Notes under the pieces: generated by a model
Told to the model about the DNA's origin: nothing
Database searches by the model: none
The model's input: the letters and a program-made list of their open reading frames with translations, nothing else
DNA from: Altererythrobacter sp. B11
Lineage (GTDB): Bacteria > Pseudomonadota > Alphaproteobacteria > Sphingomonadales > Sphingomonadaceae
Assembly (NCBI RefSeq): GCF_003569745.1
Contig: NZ_AP018498.1
Span: 2,207,001 to 2,271,000 of the forward strand
Reading direction: 5' to 3'
DNA length: 64,000 nucleotides
Part shown: positions 8,333-16,048 of the stretch, in pieces
Layout: every line of letters begins with the position of its first letter
How positions within the stretch are numbered: position 1 is the stretch's first letter
Translations under genes and position numbers: made by a program

Positions 8333-9442
8333 TTAGCTGCTGCAGTGGCCCTGCGCCATGTAGTCGGCGCTGCGCATCTCCATCAGCCGGCTCACCGTCC
8401 GTTCGAACTCGAACGAACCATCGCCCGCGCGATAGAGCGCATCCGGCTGCGCATCGGCGGCGGCGAACAGCTTGACCTTGCATTCATAGAGCGCGTCCAC
8501 CAGCGTCACGAAGCGGGCGGCTTCGTTGCGCATATCCGGCCCCATCACCGGAATGCCGACGATGATTACCGTGTGATAGGCGCGCGCCAGCGCCAGATAG
8601 TCCGGCGTGCCGCGCGGCTCCCCGCAGAGCCGCTTGAAGCTGAACACCGCCACGCCCTTCAGGCTCTTGGGCACATGCAGCATGCGCCCCCCGCCCAGGT
8701 CGAGATCGGCGGCAGGAACATGCGCGGCATCCTCCACCGGATAGTCGGTCAGGCGGAAGAACACCTCGCGCAGCGCCTCGGTGGCGGCGGCGCCATTGGG
8801 CACATGCCAGGTTTCCAGCCCCGCGATCCGGTCCAGCCGGTAATCGGTCGGGCCGTTCAGCGGCACCACGTCGAGCTGCCGCTCGATCAGGCTGATGAAC
8901 GGCAGGAAATGCTCGCGATTGAGCCCGTCCTTGTAGAGATCTGCCGGCGGGCGGTTGCTGGTGGTGACGAGCGTCACGCCTTCATCGCAGATCAGCGCGC
9001 GGAACAGCCGGCTCATGATCATGGCGTCGGCGGAATTGTTCACCACCATCTCGTCAAAAGCGAGGCAGCGCAGGTCCTGCGCGATGGCGGCGGCAACGGG
9101 GGGGATCGGATCGCCGCTTTCGGACTTGCGCGCCTCGCGCAGCCGCGCGTGGACCTCCTGCATGAAGGCATGGAAATGCACGCGGCGCTTCCCCGTGATG
9201 GCCAGCGTTTCGTGGAACAGGTCCATCAGCATGGACTTGCCGCGCCCCACGCCGCCCCACATATAGACGCCGCGCACGGGCGCAGGGCGGGCGAACAGCC
9301 GCGCCAGCAAGCCTCCGCCGCGCTGCTTCTCAAGTTCGGATTGCAGCCGGTCCAGCCGCTCGGCCGCGCGCCGCTGATCCGCGTCGGGCTGCAATTCCCC
9401 CGCGGCGACCAGCTCTTCGAAACGCGAAAGCAGCCCTGCCAT
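8333..9442 (-). CDS. zapE: Cell division ATPase ZapE (AFG1-like)
   Basis: A 369-residue AFG1-family ATPase. Walker A is WGGVGRGKSM (about residues 63-72) and Walker B is RCLAFDEM; a sensor-like segment LVTTSNRPP follows, and the family motif FKRLCGEPRGTPDY is near residue 270. In E. coli ZapE associates with the Z-ring and affects constriction under low oxygen or heat; the mitochondrial relative AFG1 acts in respiratory complex turnover, which fits its position behind sdhB. The start ATG at 9442 shares a base with the stop of the upstream GFA gene (TGATG overlap). The gene is convergent with the XrtA operon, 23 bases away. Confidence 0.92.
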   Translation of the reverse strand: MAGLLSRFEELVAAGELQPDADQRRAAERLDRLQSELEKQRGGGLLARLFARPAPVRGVYMWGGVGRGKSMLMDLFHETLAITGKRRVHFHAFMQEVHARLREARKSESGDPIPPVAAAIAQDLRCLAFDEMVVNNSADAMIMSRLFRALICDEGVTLVTTSNRPPADLYKDGLNREHFLPFISLIERQLDVVPLNGPTDYRLDRIAGLETWHVPNGAAATEALREVFFRLTDYPVEDAAHVPAADLDLGGGRMLHVPKSLKGVAVFSFKRLCGEPRGTPDYLALARAYHTVIIVGIPVMGPDMRNEAARFVTLVDALYECKVKLFAAADAQPDALYRAGDGSFEFERTVSRLMEMRSADYMAQGHCSS

Positions 9443-9873
9443 CAATTGCGCGGCTGCATCGCCTCATATTGCGGCAGGGCAGGGTCGAAGCGGTCCCAAG
9501 TGACCGCATCCTTGGTGTAGATCACGCTTTCCGGCGCGATCAGATCGGGATCATCCAGCGATCCGGCCTGGATCATGATAAACTCGCCCGGCAGATCGCC
9601 CGAGGTATAGAGGCGGCCACCACAAGTGCCGCAGAAATGCCGCGTCACGCTGCCGCCCGTGTCACCGCTGTTGGTGTAGGTGGCGGGCGTCCCTTCCATC
9701 GTCAGCTGGCTGCGATGCACGCCGATGATAGTGGTATGGCCGGTGCCCGTCGCCTTCTGGCAATCCTTGCAGCAGCATTGGGAAACGAAGAGGCTCGGGC
9801 CGGCCAGTTGATAACGCAGGGCCCCGCACAGGCAGCCACCCGCCGCCGTCTGCCCTTCAACCAGTCCGCCCAT
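9442..9873 (-). CDS. GFA (CENP-V) family zinc-binding protein
   Basis: A 143-residue protein with the cysteine pattern of the glutathione-dependent formaldehyde-activating enzyme fold: GGCLCGALRY near the N-terminus, CCCKDCQKATG around residue 40 and HFCGTCGGRLY around residue 80. These bind one or two zinc ions. The founding member speeds addition of formaldehyde to glutathione, but most members have no proven reaction, so I give only the family. I chose ATG 9873 because GGAGAA lies 7 bases upstream and the GGCLCG motif follows directly; a longer frame to 9978 would overlap the sdhB 3' end without family similarity. It sits 28 bases after sdhB and is coupled to zapE. Confidence 0.85.
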   Translation of the reverse strand: MGGLVEGQTAAGGCLCGALRYQLAGPSLFVSQCCCKDCQKATGTGHTTIIGVHRSQLTMEGTPATYTNSGDTGGSVTRHFCGTCGGRLYTSGDLPGEFIMIQAGSLDDPDLIAPESVIYTKDAVTWDRFDPALPQYEAMQPRN

Positions 9874-9901
9874 CCGCTGTTCTCCGTTCAAATCCGGCCG
9901 T

Positions 9902-10684
9902 TCAAATCTGGCGTTCCGCCTGCATCTTCTTGATCTCCGCGATTGCCTTGGCCGGGCTGAGGCCCTTGGGGCACACATTCGCGCAGTTCATGATGGTGTG
10001 GCAGCGATAGAGGCGGAAGGGATCTTCCAGCGCATCCAGCCGCTCGCCAGTCATCTCGTCGCGGCTGTCCGCCAGCCAGCGATAAGCCTGCAGCAGGATC
10101 GCCGGGCCGAGGAACTTGTCGGAATTCCACCAATAGCTGGGGCAGGCGGTGGAGCAGCAGGCGCACAGGATGCACTCATACAGTCCGTCCAGCTGTTCGC
10201 GCTGTTCGGGGCTCTGCAGCCGTTCCTTGCCGCTGGGCGTGGTGGAGACGGTCTGCAGCCACGGACGAATGGAGGCATATTGCGCATAGAAATGCGTGAA
10301 GTCGGGCACCAGATCCTTCACCACTTCCATATGCGGCAGCGGGGTGACGCGGATTTCGCCCTTCAGGTCCTGCATCGCCGTGGTGCAGGCGAGGCCGTTC
10401 TTCCCGTTCATGTTCATCGCGCAGGATCCGCAGATCCCTTCGCGGCAGGACCGGCGGAAGGTCAGTGTCGGGTCGACCTCGTTCTTGATCTTGATGAGCG
10501 CGTCGAGGACCATCGGGCCGCAATCGTCCAGATCGATCTCGAACGTATCGTAGCGCGGGTTCTGCCCGCTGTCCGGATCCCAGCGATAGATCTTGAACTT
10601 CTGCACCCGGGCGGCGCCTTCGGCCTTGTGGTGCTTGCCCGGCGCATTGATCTTGCTGTTCTTCGGAAGGGTGAAGGTGGCCAT
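9902..10684 (-). CDS. sdhB: Succinate dehydrogenase iron-sulfur subunit
   Basis: A 260-residue SdhB. The [2Fe-2S] cysteines are in [16 protein letters not shown] with a fourth Cys in GLACTT; the [4Fe-4S] site is [12 protein letters not shown]; and [12 protein letters not shown] completes the [3Fe-4S] and [4Fe-4S] ligands. It passes electrons from FAD in SdhA to ubiquinone in complex II at the inner membrane. The N-terminus carries about 24 extra residues before the ferredoxin fold, common in alphaproteobacteria. No sdhC, sdhD or sdhA is adjacent: the upstream neighbour is a divergent HAD phosphatase, so sdhB here heads a small operon sdhB-GFA-zapE separate from the rest of complex II, at least within this window. 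Confidence 0.97.
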   Translation of the reverse strand: MATFTLPKNSKINAPGKHHKAEGAARVQKFKIYRWDPDSGQNPRYDTFEIDLDDCGPMVLDALIKIKNEVDPTLTFRRSCREGICGSCAMNMNGKNGLACTTAMQDLKGEIRVTPLPHMEVVKDLVPDFTHFYAQYASIRPWLQTVSTTPSGKERLQSPEQREQLDGLYECILCACCSTACPSYWWNSDKFLGPAILLQAYRWLADSRDEMTGERLDALEDPFRLYRCHTIMNCANVCPKGLSPAKAIAEIKKMQAERQI

Positions 10685-10812
10685 GGTGCGCGCATTCCTC
10701 GCTTTGTTGCGGCCTATCTACTCATTCGGACGCGGAGGGCAAGGGAAGCTGCGGTGATGCGCGGCGATTGCCGTTGGCGGGCCGCCTGCCTTTGGTGCAA
10801 GGGGGCGGGGAG

Positions 10813-11490
10813 ATGACCGCCTTCGCCCTCTATGATCTCGACAAGACGGTGCTGCGCCGTGCCAGCTTCACCCCGTTCCTGATCTTCGCCGCCCGCCGCG
10901 CCGCGCCTTGGCGGGTGTTGCTGCTGGCGGTGTGGCTGCTGGCGATGGCGGCGTACAAGGTGGGGCTGTGTTCGCGCGGGGCGCTGAAAGGCTTCGGGCT
11001 GCGGCTGTTCCTTGGCGGGCGCGTGACGGAGGCCCGGCTGCGGGCGCTGGGGGAGGCATTTGCCGACCATGTCGTGCCCGGCTGGATCGCCCCGGGCGCC
11101 GCGCGCGCGATGGAGCAGGACCGGGCCGAAGGCCGCGAACTGGTGCTGGTGACCGCTGCCATGCATTTCTATGCCGAGCCGATCGCCCGCCGGCTGGGAT
11201 TCGCCGACATTCTCGCCACCCGGCATCATGCGCTCGATCCCCATGGCGCCTGCCGGATCGACGGGGAAAACTGCTATGGCCCCGAAAAGCCGCTCCGTGT
11301 CGCCGCCTTCCTCGCGGCGCGGGGGCTGGCGCGGGAGGCCTGCACGCTGCGCTTCTATTCCGACAGCGCCAGCGATGCGCCGCTGTTCGATTGGGTGGAC
11401 GAAGCGGTGCTGGTGGACCCCGGCCCCGGCGCGGCGCGCATGGCCGCTGCGCGGGGGTGGCGGGTCGCCCGCTTCGCTCAGGAAGGCTGA
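10813..11490 (+). CDS. HAD-IB family phosphatase (SerB-like)
   Basis: A 225-residue haloacid dehalogenase family phosphatase. The N-terminal motif YDLDKTVL supplies the nucleophile Asp and the second acid/base Asp (DxDxT); VTAAMHFY is motif II; a Lys follows in PEKPLR; and FYSDSASDAPLF is motif IV with the Mg-binding Asp residues. Between motifs I and II lies a helical, partly hydrophobic cap (LLLAVWLLAMAAYKVG), as in HAD-IB phosphatases that act on lipid- or amino-acid-linked phosphates. Substrate is not predictable. ATG 10813 was chosen because GGGGAG precedes it; an in-frame start at 10768 lacks a binding site. The 3' end overlaps the converging glycosyltransferase by 13 bases. Confidence 0.85.
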   Translation: MTAFALYDLDKTVLRRASFTPFLIFAARRAAPWRVLLLAVWLLAMAAYKVGLCSRGALKGFGLRLFLGGRVTEARLRALGEAFADHVVPGWIAPGAARAMEQDRAEGRELVLVTAAMHFYAEPIARRLGFADILATRHHALDPHGACRIDGENCYGPEKPLRVAAFLAARGLAREACTLRFYSDSASDAPLFDWVDEAVLVDPGPGAARMAAARGWRVARFAQEG

Positions 11491-12617
11491 GCCGGCGCCG
11501 CTTGCGGAGCTTCGAGCGCCCGCAGGATCGTGGCGATGTGGCGGTCCCAGGTAAACAGGTCGGCGGCCCGCGCCGTTGCCGCTTCCGCCATGCGGTGGCG
11601 GCGGGCGGGCTCATCAAGCAGCCCGCGGAGCACCTCGGCCAAGGCATCCGGGTCGTGCCCGTCCACCGCGTGGCCGGAAATCCCTTCCTCGATCAGCTCG
11701 ATCGCGCCGCCCTCGCGGCCCACCACCGGCACGGCGCCGGCCAGCATGGCATCCGCGATGGCAATGCCGAAGCCTTCGAAATCGCGCCCGCCGTCGGCTT
11801 CGACCTGCGGGTGGAGGAAGATGTCGGCGCGGGCATAGAGCTGCGCGGCATGTTCCTCGGTCACGAAGCCGAGGATTTCCACCTGTTCGCCCAGCTCCAG
11901 CTCGGCCGCGAGCGCGCGCAGGGCGGCAAGCTCGGGCCCGCGCCCGGCGATGGCATAGCGGAAGCGGCGGCCTTCCCGGCGCATGGCCGCGCAGGCCCGG
12001 AGGCAGGCGGCGATGTTCTTGCGCGGTTCCAGCCGGCACAGGGAGAGCAGGAATGGCTCGGTTCCAGCCGGATGGGGGGACGCGGGGGAACTGGTGCCCG
12101 ACGTGCCGTTCCACGCCACAATCGGCTCTGGCATGCCCGGTCCCAGTCGCGCCGCCAGCCGGCCGGCGCTGTGATGGCTTACCGCCACGATCCGGCGGGC
12201 GCGGCGGGCGACATGCCGCATCAGGCGCAGGGAAATGCCACCCGCATACATGAACTCGCGACCATGGAAGGTGGTGAAATAGGGCAGGCCCAGCAGCAGC
12301 GGCATCACCGATGTGCGCCAGGTGGTGCCATGCACCAGCAGCGGGGGGCCTGCGCGGCGCAGCTCCTGACGCATGGCCGTGCGGAATCGCAGCGGCACCG
12401 ACACTCCCTTGCCCGCGCCGATATCCACCACCAGCACCGGGCCGACCCGCTCGCGCCGGGGGCCGGCGCTCGTCTGGGTGAACACGGTCACCTCCGCTCC
12501 CGCCTGGGCATAGGCATGCGCCACGCCGCGCGCATAGGTCTGCATCCCGCCTTCGTCGGGGGTGTAGCCCTTGGCCATCACCCACAGGCGGCGGCCCGCA
12601 AGATTACCTGTATCCAT
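11478..12617 (-). CDS. Family 4 glycosyltransferase
   Basis: A 379-residue GT-B glycosyltransferase. The N-terminal acceptor domain has the glycine-rich GYTPDEGGMQTYA, and the C-terminal donor domain has LSLCRLEPRKN, followed by the E-x7-E motif in FEGFGIAIADAMLAG (about residues 281-295) that binds the nucleotide sugar. It should transfer a hexose from a nucleotide donor to a polysaccharide or glycolipid acceptor at the cytoplasmic membrane face. The gene is 8 bases downstream of the TagB/TagF-like gene, so the two are cotranscribed. The divergent flippase gene beyond them suggests one polysaccharide assembly locus. Confidence 0.88.
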   Translation of the reverse strand: MDTGNLAGRRLWVMAKGYTPDEGGMQTYARGVAHAYAQAGAEVTVFTQTSAGPRRERVGPVLVVDIGAGKGVSVPLRFRTAMRQELRRAGPPLLVHGTTWRTSVMPLLLGLPYFTTFHGREFMYAGGISLRLMRHVARRARRIVAVSHHSAGRLAARLGPGMPEPIVAWNGTSGTSSPASPHPAGTEPFLLSLCRLEPRKNIAACLRACAAMRREGRRFRYAIAGRGPELAALRALAAELELGEQVEILGFVTEEHAAQLYARADIFLHPQVEADGGRDFEGFGIAIADAMLAGAVPVVGREGGAIELIEEGISGHAVDGHDPDALAEVLRGLLDEPARRHRMAEAATARAADLFTWDRHIATILRALEAPQAAPAQPS

Positions 12618-12625
12618 TACCGGTC

Positions 12626-13777
12626 CTATGCCACGAATTCGTCGATCGCCTGCGCCGCGCGGCGCGAGGCAGGCTGATCGGTCACCGAAAAGCTGTCGGC
12701 GAACAGCGCGCGCTGGGTGGGGAGATAGTCGCCATGGGTGGCGATTGCCCGGTCAACCTCCGCCAGAATATCGGCCTCCGGCCCGGCAACCGGGCCGGCG
12801 TGCCAATGCGCGAAGGAGGGATCGTCGCGCCAGTCGAAGCCATGCGCGTCGAGGTGGAGCACCGGGCGCGGGTGCAGCAGGAATTCATAGACCTGGCTGC
12901 TCACATCGCCGCAATAGACATCCGCCAGATTGGTATAGCTCATGTCGGTCGCGGCCGGGCTGCCCCGGTCCACCAGAATATGCGGGCATTGCGCCACCCA
13001 CGGATCGACGGGGGCAACGCGGCTGAGGGCCGGCGGGCTGATGGTGACGGTGTAGCGCCGCTGGAACAGCATCACATGCGGCGCGAAGATGAGATTGTAG
13101 CGATCCGACTGCGCGAAGGCGCGCAGCAGCGCCGGCCCCATGCGGTAATAGCTCGAAAGCCGCGGCGAGGGGTGGGGGGCATAGAGCACTGTCGGCCGCG
13201 TGGGATCGGGGAAGGGGCTGGCAATCCGATGCTCCCCATAGAGATCGAACTTGGGATAGCCGGTGACGCGGATGCGTGCCGGGTCCACCCCCGCCTCCGC
13301 CGTCAGCCGCCGCGCGATCTTGGGGCCGGATACCAGCACCAGATCGAAGCGCGCGCTTTCTGGCCCGAAGCCGATCGCCCGATCCCCCGCGCCGTGGCGG
13401 GTGTGGATGATGCGCGGGCTATCGAGGCCATAGCGGGTCTTGAGCAGGAGCGAGGTCTTCTCCGTCACCACCAGTGCCTGGAAGCCGCGGAAGAAATCCA
13501 GATTGTCGCGATAGAGCAGGATCTTGCGCGCGGGGATCAGGCCTTGCAGCGATGCCGCGGCGAAGCGGGAAAGCGGGCGGGTGAGCCCCAGTTCGACGAT
13601 CCGCGCGCGCCCGCCCGCGGCGCCCGCCATCTGCCGCAGCCGCTCTGCCAGCGGGGCGCTGCCTGCGGCCAGCACCACCTCATGCGTGCCGCGCGCCGCC
13701 AGCTCCAGCGCGATCGGCAGGCTATGCGCGATCTGGTGCGACTGGTCATGATTGAAGAGGAAGCAGACGCGCGCCAT
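12626..13777 (-). CDS. TagB/TagF-like (CDP-glycerol glycerophosphotransferase family) protein
   Basis: A 383-residue GT-B protein. The C-terminal half carries TVLYAPHPSPRLSSYY, with the APH motif of the family, and YCGDVSSQVYEFLLHPRPVLHLD region (about residue 289-311), which corresponds to the conserved DxSS...EF...RP segment of CDP-glycerol glycerophosphotransferases. In Gram-positive bacteria these make teichoic acid; in alphaproteobacteria relatives occur in surface polysaccharide loci, where the donor may be CDP-glycerol or another nucleotide-activated polyol. The exact donor is not readable here. It begins the two-gene minus-strand unit and is divergent from the flippase, with 130 bases between start codons in which I see no clear promoter match. 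Confidence 0.72.
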   Translation of the reverse strand: MARVCFLFNHDQSHQIAHSLPIALELAARGTHEVVLAAGSAPLAERLRQMAGAAGGRARIVELGLTRPLSRFAAASLQGLIPARKILLYRDNLDFFRGFQALVVTEKTSLLLKTRYGLDSPRIIHTRHGAGDRAIGFGPESARFDLVLVSGPKIARRLTAEAGVDPARIRVTGYPKFDLYGEHRIASPFPDPTRPTVLYAPHPSPRLSSYYRMGPALLRAFAQSDRYNLIFAPHVMLFQRRYTVTISPPALSRVAPVDPWVAQCPHILVDRGSPAATDMSYTNLADVYCGDVSSQVYEFLLHPRPVLHLDAHGFDWRDDPSFAHWHAGPVAGPEADILAEVDRAIATHGDYLPTQRALFADSFSVTDQPASRRAAQAIDEFVA

Positions 13778-13907
13778 CCCCGGTGGCGCTAGCGCAATGG
13801 CCCGTCAAAGCAAGCCCCCGAAGCGGGCCTGCCGGAGCGGCCCGGTGGTGGATGTTCGTGGCTGCAGGCATTGAACCTTCGCCCGCTCTCGTCCAAAGGG
13901 CCAAGCC

Positions 13908-15227
13908 ATGTCATCCACGCCGGCCAGCGGCAAGCGCAAGGGCTTGCCCAATATTCTTGGCAATATCGCCTGGCTGGTAGGCGGCAAGGGCTTCGGCGCG
14001 ATCTGCAGCCTCGTCTATCTTGCGCTGCTCTCGCAATCGCTGGGCATCCGCGATTTCGGCCACTTCTCGCTGATCTTCGGCACCGGGCAGGCGCTGGTGG
14101 CCATCGCCGGCTTCCAGACCTGGCAGACCATGGTCCGCTTCGGCGCGCAGGCCATCCACCAGCAGGACTGGGGCCGCTTCGGCCGGCTGGCCTGGCTGTG
14201 CGGTGGGCTTGAGGCGGCGGGGGCGATCTTCGGCTGCCTGGCCGCCTATGTGATCTATTTCGGCTTTGCCGACCGGCTCGGCCTCAATCCCGCCTATGTG
14301 CACATGGCCTTTGCCTTCAACTGCGCGCTGGTGTGGGCGCGGGTGACCACGCCCAATGGCATCGTGCGCGTGCTCGACCGGTTCGATGTGTCGATCTATG
14401 TCGAAGCCGTCGTGCCGGCCGGGCGTGTGTTGGCGGCGATTGCGATCGTGGTGATGGGCGCAAGCGTGGGGCGGTTCCTCTTCGCCTGGGCGGCGATCGA
14501 TTTGCTCGCCGCCGCGTTGTACTGGATCGCCGCCTGGCGCCTTGCGCCGCATGCGCTGGCGCGCCGCCATATTGGCGGCATCCGCACCGCGCTGCGGGAA
14601 AATCCCGGCGCAGCCCGTTTCTTCGGCATCACCTATCTCAGCTCCACGCTCGATGCGCTGTTCAAACAGGGCCCGCTGCTGGCAGTGGGCTACTTCCTCG
14701 GCACCAGCACGGCGGGCATCTATCGCCTGGCGGACCAGCTGGCGCAGGGCTTCGGCAAGCTCTCTGCGCTGCTCGGCCGGGCGATCTATCCCGAAATCAC
14801 CCTGGCGCGCATCTCCAATGACGCGGGCGATTTCCGCCGCCTGGTGCTGCAGATCACCGGCATCGCCGGGATCGGCGGCCTGATCGTGACGCTGGTGGCG
14901 CTGTTCTTCGGGGGGGACGTGCTCGGGCTGATCGGTGGCGAGGCCTATGCGCGGGGAGGGGTGATCCTGCTGCCGCTGGTGATCGGCGCGGCGTTCGAAC
15001 TCGCCAGCGTCTCTTACGAGCCGGTGCTGCATTCCACTGGCCATGCGGCCTATCCGCTGATCGCGCGGGTTATTGCCGTGCTGACGCTGGGGGTCGGCAT
15101 CTTCGCCTTCGTGTCTGCCGGGCCGGTGGGCATCGGTTGGGCCGTGGCGCTGGGCATGGCGGCGGGCTATCTCGCCATGAGCGTAATCGTCTGGATCGTG
15201 CTCCACTGGGATCGAAAGCGGGCCTGA
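13908..15227 (+). CDS. Polysaccharide flippase (MATE/PST superfamily, Wzx-like)
   Basis: A 439-residue membrane protein with about 12 hydrophobic helices from residue 18 to the C-terminus. The opening (NILGNIAWLVGGKGFGAICSL) and the LSQSLGIRDFGHFSL loop are typical of lipopolysaccharide/O-antigen flippases of the polysaccharide transporter family. It should move undecaprenyl-linked oligosaccharides from the cytoplasmic to the periplasmic leaflet. The stop shares a base pair with the next start (TGATG), coupling it to the nucleotidyltransferase. With the two glycosyltransferase genes on the other side it forms a compact surface-glycan locus. Confidence 0.87.
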   Translation: MSSTPASGKRKGLPNILGNIAWLVGGKGFGAICSLVYLALLSQSLGIRDFGHFSLIFGTGQALVAIAGFQTWQTMVRFGAQAIHQQDWGRFGRLAWLCGGLEAAGAIFGCLAAYVIYFGFADRLGLNPAYVHMAFAFNCALVWARVTTPNGIVRVLDRFDVSIYVEAVVPAGRVLAAIAIVVMGASVGRFLFAWAAIDLLAAALYWIAAWRLAPHALARRHIGGIRTALRENPGAARFFGITYLSSTLDALFKQGPLLAVGYFLGTSTAGIYRLADQLAQGFGKLSALLGRAIYPEITLARISNDAGDFRRLVLQITGIAGIGGLIVTLVALFFGGDVLGLIGGEAYARGGVILLPLVIGAAFELASVSYEPVLHSTGHAAYPLIARVIAVLTLGVGIFAFVSAGPVGIGWAVALGMAAGYLAMSVIVWIVLHWDRKRA

Positions 15228-15976
15228 TGGTGGCGGCGCTGGTCCTTGCCGGCACGCGGCCCGGTGGCGATCCCTTCGCACAGGCCGTGGGTGCCGCGCA
15301 TAAGGCGCTGATCGTCATCGAGGGGCAGACCATGCTGGCGCGCGTGGTCGAGGCGTTGCGCGCGGCCGAGTGCGCGCCGGTGATCGTATGCTGCGACGAA
15401 GGGCCGGTGGCGGATCTTGCCCGCGCGCTGGGGGCGGAGATCGTGCCGCCTCGCAGCGGGCCGAGCGGCAGCGTTCTGGCGGCTTTCGACCAATCCGGCG
15501 CGCCGCTGCTCGTCACCACCGCCGATCACGCCCTGCTGCGGCCCGAATGGGTACGTGAGCTGATCGACAAGGCGCCCGGAGAGGCTGACCTTGCCGTGAT
15601 GCTGGCGGAGCGCGCACGGATCGAAGCCGCCATGCCGGGCAGCCGGCGCACCTATCTGCGCTTTGCCGATGGACACTGGTCCGGCTGCAATCTCTTCCTG
15701 CTCCGCACGCCGCGCGCCCGCAAGGCGATCGAAACCTGGGCCGTGGTGGAGGCGGATCGCAAGCGCCCGTGGAAGATCGTCGCCCGTCTCGGTCTCGGCA
15801 ACCTGCTGACCTATCTCCTCGGCCGCCTGTCGCTGGCGGACGGGCTCGCCCGGCTGGGCCGCCGCTTCGGCGCGGAGATTGCGCTGGTTCCGGCCAGCGA
15901 CGGGCTGGCGGCGGTGGACGTGGATAGCGAGCGCGATCTGGCCGACGTCACCGCCCTGCTGGCGCGGCGCGGATAG
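15227..15976 (+). CDS. MobA-like nucleotidyltransferase family protein
   Basis: A 249-residue protein with an NTP-transferase N-terminus: VAALVLAGTRPGGDP (residues 2-16) takes the place of the LAGG...R nucleotide-binding loop, followed by HKALIVIEGQTMLARVVEAL and the DHALLRPEWV segment with a conserved Asp-His. The C-terminal half is less typical. It may form a nucleotide-activated sugar or polyol for the adjacent flippase and glycosyltransferases, but relatives also act in molybdenum cofactor maturation, so substrate is open. ATG 15227 overlaps the flippase stop; a longer frame from 15137 would run far into the flippase. A hairpin terminator lies just downstream. Confidence 0.78.
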   Translation: MVAALVLAGTRPGGDPFAQAVGAAHKALIVIEGQTMLARVVEALRAAECAPVIVCCDEGPVADLARALGAEIVPPRSGPSGSVLAAFDQSGAPLLVTTADHALLRPEWVRELIDKAPGEADLAVMLAERARIEAAMPGSRRTYLRFADGHWSGCNLFLLRTPRARKAIETWAVVEADRKRPWKIVARLGLGNLLTYLLGRLSLADGLARLGRRFGAEIALVPASDGLAAVDVDSERDLADVTALLARRG

Positions 15977-15982
15977 CTGCGG

Positions 15983-16022
15983 CGCAAAGAAAAAGGGCCG
16001 GCCCTTTCGGTGCCGACCCCTT
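15983..16022 (-). terminator. Intrinsic terminator downstream of rne
   Basis: Read on the minus strand, AAGGGGTCGGC and GGCCGGCCCTT form a long GC-rich stem, with one bulge and one G-U pair, around the loop ACCGAAAG, followed by TTTTTCTTT. The core AAAGGGCC/GGCCCTTT at 15992-16007 is also a perfect palindrome. The T-run is on the minus-strand side, so it terminates rne 27 bases after its stop; it may also slow plus-strand transcription from the nucleotidyltransferase gene that ends at 15976. Confidence 0.8.
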
Positions 16023-16048
16023 TCTGACTTCAAGCAATTGCGGCGCGA

